DNA from: Dendrolimus kikuchii
Taxonomy: Eukaryota; Arthropoda; Insecta; Lepidoptera; Lasiocampidae
Length of the DNA: 64,000 nucleotides
Reading direction: 5' to 3'
Assembly: GCA_019925095.2 (NCBI GenBank)
Contig: CM034415.1
Coordinates: forward strand, 10,894,833 to 10,958,832
Of the stretch, positions 59,335 to 64,000 are shown one piece after another. Each line of letters opens with the position of its first letter. The stretch's first letter is position 1. Below the pieces are notes generated by a model. The model worked only from the letters and a program-made list of their open reading frames with translations, was not told where the DNA came from and made no database searches. The position numbers were made by a program, and so were the translations under genes.

Positions 59335-59540
59335 TTAAGCGTATTGGGCGCCGGGGTGCAAAGGTGAAAATAAATTTGCGTCCATTACCGACAATTAAAA
59401 ATGGCATTTCATTTTTAGTTTCCTAGCTATTTTGGAAAAACAGAACCCTAATGCATCCATCTTATCCGGCCGTCCATTCTCAGAAACTACTGGTTCAATT
59501 TGATGACATATTCTATATGGCGCTATACATTCGTGTATAA

Positions 59541-59650
59541 TACATACATAACTTCACGCCAGTTCCCTTGCGGGGTAGGCACGAACAACAGAGCGCCATT
59601 TAGGCTTATTCTTACGCACCTCACTTGCTTCTTTCACATTCATAACTCTG
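59541..59650 (-). mobile_element. RTE 3' fragment
   Basis: About 100 bases: (ATGT)n tail, YPARELA end, and [17 protein letters not shown]. Confidence 0.75.
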
Positions 59651-60300
59651 TATAATACATTTATAATAATTACAAAATGGAAGTCCAATTTGATAGTTCT
59701 CATCTCAACACATTTAGGGATTGAAACCTCCAAATCGTTAACCAAGTTAACCCATTATCATTATCATGAGAAATCGATTAAAAATTTACGACTTTATCAT
59801 CGATTAATTTACTTTCAGTTTTTGTGTCACACTACCTCACAAAGTCCGCGAAAGTTTTGACTCGCGTACCTATAATTTGTTCAATATTTTTGCACTGTTG
59901 AAACTTGCGTTTGTAGTAGTGTACGGTCAGCACATAAATAAATAAAGTAATACTTTTTATATATTTTTATAGGCAGATACTTAATATGAAACTAATAATA
60001 TTAAACGACATTAAAATAATAAATATTAATATTAAACATAATTTTTGATGCTAAATTTCTTCAACTCCAAACATTTCGAACTCATCCTCACTTTTATTAA
60101 TTAGAATTAACACAGACGAATCATTTTGTTAAGTTTAATTGGTTCTGAAATTATAGCAAGTAGACAATAGTACATTATGGTACTAGTGTGTAACATTGGT
60201 GATTACCGCCGAGGCGCCATTGAGACTCGAGCCGTAGGCGAGGGTCTTAAGAGAGCCGAGGACGGTAATCATCAATACACACACACGTGTATCATACGAC
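59651..60300. other. Gene-free AT-rich stretch
   Basis: No genes. At 60198-60275 a short segment has inverted GTGATTACCG/CGGTAATCAT ends around CGAGCCGTAGGCGAGGGTC, probably a small TIR element remnant. Confidence 0.45.
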
Positions 60301-60671
60301 GTTTTTCAACACACTTGTGAATAAAATAACAACAAAAACTCATTTTATTTAGTAGATAAAAAAAGTTATATATGAGTGAAAGTTTTATTTATTAAACACG
60401 TACGAGTTAAAATTATCTATTTAAATAAGAAGTTGCATGAAATGAGCAAGCAATAGGAACATTAATTTATTTGTTCTATAGAACACGATCTTTTTTTTTT
60501 TGAATAATAACTTTTTTAAGGACAAAGCAACTCAACCAATAAAATTTTACAAAAAATCTATAACTCACTAGTGAGTTATAATGTTTTTTAGTCACAGTTT
60601 GATTATGGGTGTCATTCTGTGCCTAATTGCGGTGACCATAGAGCCACTTTATGAGCAAGTGTGTTGAAAAC
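60301..60671. mobile_element. TIR element with internal 22-bp palindrome
   Basis: Inverted ends TTTTCAACACACTTG (60303-60317) and CAAGTGTGTTGAAAA (60656-60670), perfect over 15 bp. A perfect palindrome TATAACTCACTAGTGAGTTA(TA) lies at 60559-60580. AT-rich, no coding capacity. Confidence 0.6.
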
Positions 60672-60928
60672 ATTTTTATATTCCTCTACAGTTCTGCTAT
60701 TATTTTTTTCCTTCGGGAGTCTTACTACTAATACTACTCGGATTGCTATTGAACTCATTTTCGAAATATTTGTATCAATTATACAAAACTTCTTTAGTTT
60801 GGGAGGTCAAACGTTTCAACATCGGAACAATTTTTAATTAACAACTTTAACATCAAATAACAACAGTTAGCAACAAATTAAATAACAAGTATGAACCACA
60901 AATAAAATCAATTAATTCATTCGGATCA

Positions 60929-60992
60929 GTATGGCGATCCAGCGAGGAAACGTAGCCAGCCTTCTGGGCACCTTACCCATAGAAGACGGTGA
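60929..60992 (+). mobile_element. Short remnant of the same LINE C-terminal block
   Basis: Reads AIQRGNVASLLGTLPIEDGD, matching the end of the 30664-30975 frame. Nothing recognisable remains upstream. Confidence 0.6.
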
Positions 60993-61304
60993 TCTAGGCT
61001 CAGTATTCTACTTAATAGTCTTGAGAGACTATGAGTAGAATACAATACAAATAAGTTAAGTTTTCTTGCATTGTATTTGACAAATTAAATATAAATAATG
61101 AAATTAATTCATTAATTATCAAACTAAAACCAAATAGTCAGACCTCACAACAATTAGCAATGTAAATAATAATTATTTTTTTGATTTTCATCATCAGACT
61201 GTAAATATATTTTCTTCAAAATGTAACGAAGCTTTTTTTGCTGATTGTACAAGGAAATTTAAATTTCACGTTTAGAATTCCTGTAAATATACAAATACTA
61301 CTCG

Positions 61305-61560
61305 TCGTCAGCCATTCGCAGTCCACTGCTGGACGTAGGCCTCCCCAAGACGGCGCTACTCATGCCTGTCCTCTGCTGTCCTCATCCAGCGCCTACCGGC
61401 GACCTTGCACAGGTCGTCGGTCCATCGGGCTGGAGGGCGTCCGACACTACGTTTACCGAGACGCGGTCTCCACTCCAGGACTCGTTTGCTCGCCCATCGG
61501 TCCTGCGCAGACGTTACCGGCCCACTGCCACTTCAACTTGCTAATTTATTATTTATTTAA
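61305..61560 (-). mobile_element. RTE-like reverse transcriptase C-terminal remnant
   Basis: The minus strand reads VLEWRPRLGKRSVGRPPARW, TDDLCKVAGRRWMRTAEDRH, then after one in-frame stop RRLGEAYVQQWTANG. The pattern GRPP.RW.DD....G..W.r.A.DR..W..l.EAY..QW is typical of RTE/Bov-B-like C termini. GC content is clearly above the surroundings. Confidence 0.7.
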
Positions 61561-61773
61561 GCGGTTTACCCTCCCATAAGAAGTTATCACTACAAAAAAT
61601 AAAAGTGATTTGAAAAGGAGGAAAAACAAAAAAAAATTGTTCATATGTGCACATTACCACCAACTGAAACCAGCACAAATAAAAAAAAGCGAACATAGAC
61701 ACGGGCAATGTTAAAACGGACATCACAATTTTATGTTATTTAAAGATATATGTTTATTTATAAAATAAAAAAA

Positions 61774-61989
61774 AGTCGTGGAAGGCCACGACACGCCTTC
61801 CATGATCAAATTGATCGTGTACTAGCAGAAGGTGATGTCAGGAGCCTTAAGAACAGACGAGCGTGCATGACAAGAGTTACGTATGTCAAAGAAGCAAGTG
61901 AGGTGTGCAAGAATAAGCCTGAATGGCGCTCTGTTGTTCGTGCCTACCCCGCAAGGGAACTGGTGAAGTTATGTCTGTATGTATGTATA
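61774..61989 (+). mobile_element. RTE 3' fragment
   Basis: Starts at SRGRPRHAFHDQIDRVLAEG and reads to YPAREL; three bases of the stop region are lost before the tail. Confidence 0.75.
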
Positions 61990-62381
61990 AAAAAAAGTGG
62001 GTTGGAGGTATGGGAAAGTAAGGTTTTGAGATTTTACGTTCTACTGACTTTCTTAAGTGTCAAATTGGGCTTCTTATTTTGTGATTATTATAATTGATAG
62101 GGTGTCGTTAGTCAAGTCTTGATAAGCCATGACGGTGTCCTTAAATGTTTTTTTTTTTATTATTGAAGTCAATTGTCTCGCACCCCCTAGATAAATATTT
62201 CAAAATATGGACCTTTTGAACTGTAAGGTTTCGCGCAATGTACAAGCGTACGTGTAATTTTAGTACGTTTTAGGCAAGTATTTAAGGAGAGTAGTGAGTA
62301 TTTGAATAAATATGTAGACAAAAAGAGGTAAAATTATTATAGTAAAATTCTTTTTTTTGAATACTCGCTACTCTTTAATGC

Positions 62382-63078
62382 CGCGTACAGACAGAGCCAA
62401 GGAAGGCCAAACCAACGAATGGGGTTCTTTGGCCAACCATCGGTTCAACACATTGGAGGCCTGTAGTAAGAAGCGACAAAACCCACAGTCAGGTGGTAGT
62501 ATTTGCTCGTCTAGAATATAAAATTCTAAATATGCCGTGACTATTCATTGAAGCTATTTAAAAAAAAAACAACTGGAATAGACTAGATTTTTTGTATATT
62601 TGTTCAGGATTCACATAAAACTACTGGGCTGATTTCGACACGGTTTTCGCTAATCGACAAAAAATTCTGATACTTAAAATCTGCATCACTTTTTATCCCG
62701 GGAATTTTTCTGGGAATTATTTGAAATGGCCAGATTAAAAAAAACGGATTCCAATGTGACTTTTGCACTGATCAATAGCAAATTTTATGTAATAAAATTT
62801 GTGATATTTTTATCCCGGGATTTTTTCCTGGAAGCGGGTTGTAGTTGTTCGGATGCATAAAAACTAGCTTATTCCGACACAGATTTCATTAAAACGATAG
62901 CTTATATTATTTTTAAAATGCTATGATACTGTGTCCCGGGAATTTCAAGTCCAGCGTGGGCGAAATCGCGAGTTATATAAAATTAATTATTATTAAGAAA
63001 CAAACCAGCTTATGTGGATTGCCGACGAACGCAAACTAACAGTCGTTGGTCTTCGTTGGAGCGGTGTGTACGCGGCCT
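62382..63078. mobile_element. TIR element, GCCGCGTACA ends
   Basis: Left end GCCGCGTACAGACAGAGCC, right end (inverted) GCCGCGTACACACCGCTCC, about 700 bp apart. Both subterminal regions carry CAACGA motifs. No transposase frame; a small PA piece is inside. Confidence 0.6.
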
Positions 63079-64000
63079 GAGATTTTCGCTTGTATTGTTT
63101 AATGACGCTGACTGCATAATAGCTACAATCGCTTGAACATTTATAAAATTTATTTAACTGTTAAACTGTCGTACACTGTCGGTCGCGTATTTAAACCATT
63201 GTACTTAGTCCTAGGTGGGCTATATTATAATTACTTGAGAGTAGATACGGGTAATTCGATACGTGGTGATGATACACATGATGCAAAAAAATCAATAATT
63301 ATTCTCCTATAAGAGCCGGCGGTACAATATAACAAATGATATATGAAATAAAATAAATGTAAAAATTTATGTATGTGTAATAAGAGTTATATAGCTCAGA
63401 CGTTGGTAGATAATAATGTGGTCGGCTTTAGAAATAGAATTTAAAAGATTTCTAGAGTAAATAGATAATTAATTTCACGCTAATTTTGAAATGTTTTAAA
63501 GTTAATGGGTGGGCAGGGGGAGGTGTATGTAAATTTCAATATATTTAACTTTCAAATATTTATATAAATGTGCGCAATAGAAGTTTAATATGCTATTTGT
63601 TTGACTCGTAATCGAAATTCCGAACTTTTTCATTTCAAAAGTCTATAGTCGAATGGTAGAAACAAGATGTTCATCGTCACTACGGTACGAGTCACCATTG
63701 CAGATTTTTTCCTTTAATATTATTTAATTATAATTTCTGGCTTAGCCCTGCTTACCCTAATCGTAAAAGCGTGAAATTATATTATCAAAATACACTATTT
63801 GATATAATTAATTAATAGTAGGCAACAAAACCTCACGTCAAAAATAATGTTAAATTGTTCAATTTAAATAAAATAATTTTTAATTGATGTAATGTGTATT
63901 TATTTTATTCATACCTGTATCCTTTTTTTTCTAAATATGTCTGCACGCTTTGTGCGTGTAACCCTTATGCAATCTGTCAAGTATTCATGAATATTCAAAT
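63079..64000. other. Gene-free right end
   Basis: AT-rich, no coding frame, no member of the listed repeat families. No MED28 exon found. Confidence 0.5.

Noticed and set aside
61238..61579. Plus-strand 113-codon ORF
   Set aside because: Antisense of the RTE-like GRPPARW..EAYVQQW remnant.

Overview
This is eukaryotic nuclear DNA from an insect, almost certainly a moth or butterfly. The evidence is AT-rich sequence, GT-AG introns that follow an animal spliceosomal gene, many lepidopteran-type repeats (RTE 3' fragments with (ATGT)n tails, A|TC...CTAG|T Helitrons, tRNA-derived SINEs, a retrotransposon ORF1 with a baculovirus-FP-like domain), and no bacterial features. The species is not resolved.

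Layout. Positions 2597-49873 on the minus strand hold the 5' part of the gene for the U5 snRNP helicase Brr2 (SNRNP200). I traced seventeen exons with consistent GT-AG borders and reading phase. They give 756 residues, from the initiator Met through the acidic N-terminal region and the first helicase motifs ([15 protein letters not shown]). The gene runs off the left edge. Only 2270 of about 47,300 bases are coding. The introns are packed with repeats: a near-complete two-ORF LINE (7850-13350, antisense to the gene), about twenty RTE 3' fragments, about twenty copies of a poly(A)-tailed repeat, Helitrons, Tigger/pogo, piggyBac-like and hAT-like elements, SINEs, and seven unrelated minisatellites with periods of 9 to 65 bp.

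At 52386-52445 (+) lies an exon that looks like exon 1 of Mediator subunit MED28. Just downstream, 52959-55592 (+) is an intact single-exon gene for a KDM4-type JmjN/JmjC histone H3 lysine demethylase of 877 aa. No further MED28 exon was found to the right edge, so Kdm4 may sit inside MED28 intron 1. The rest (55593-64000) is AT-rich and holds transposon remnants only.

The genes belong to nuclear gene expression (splicing, Mediator, histone demethylation), but there is no sign that they form a functional unit. The most unusual signals are: a LINE whose ORF1 ends in UGA-CUA, a context known for stop-codon readthrough, followed in frame by 291 open codons in very AT-rich DNA; a foldback-like element whose inverted arms are made of a 26-bp minisatellite; an RTE insertion whose target duplication and tail now form the 3' splice site of Brr2 exon 11; and the intronless Kdm4 gene.
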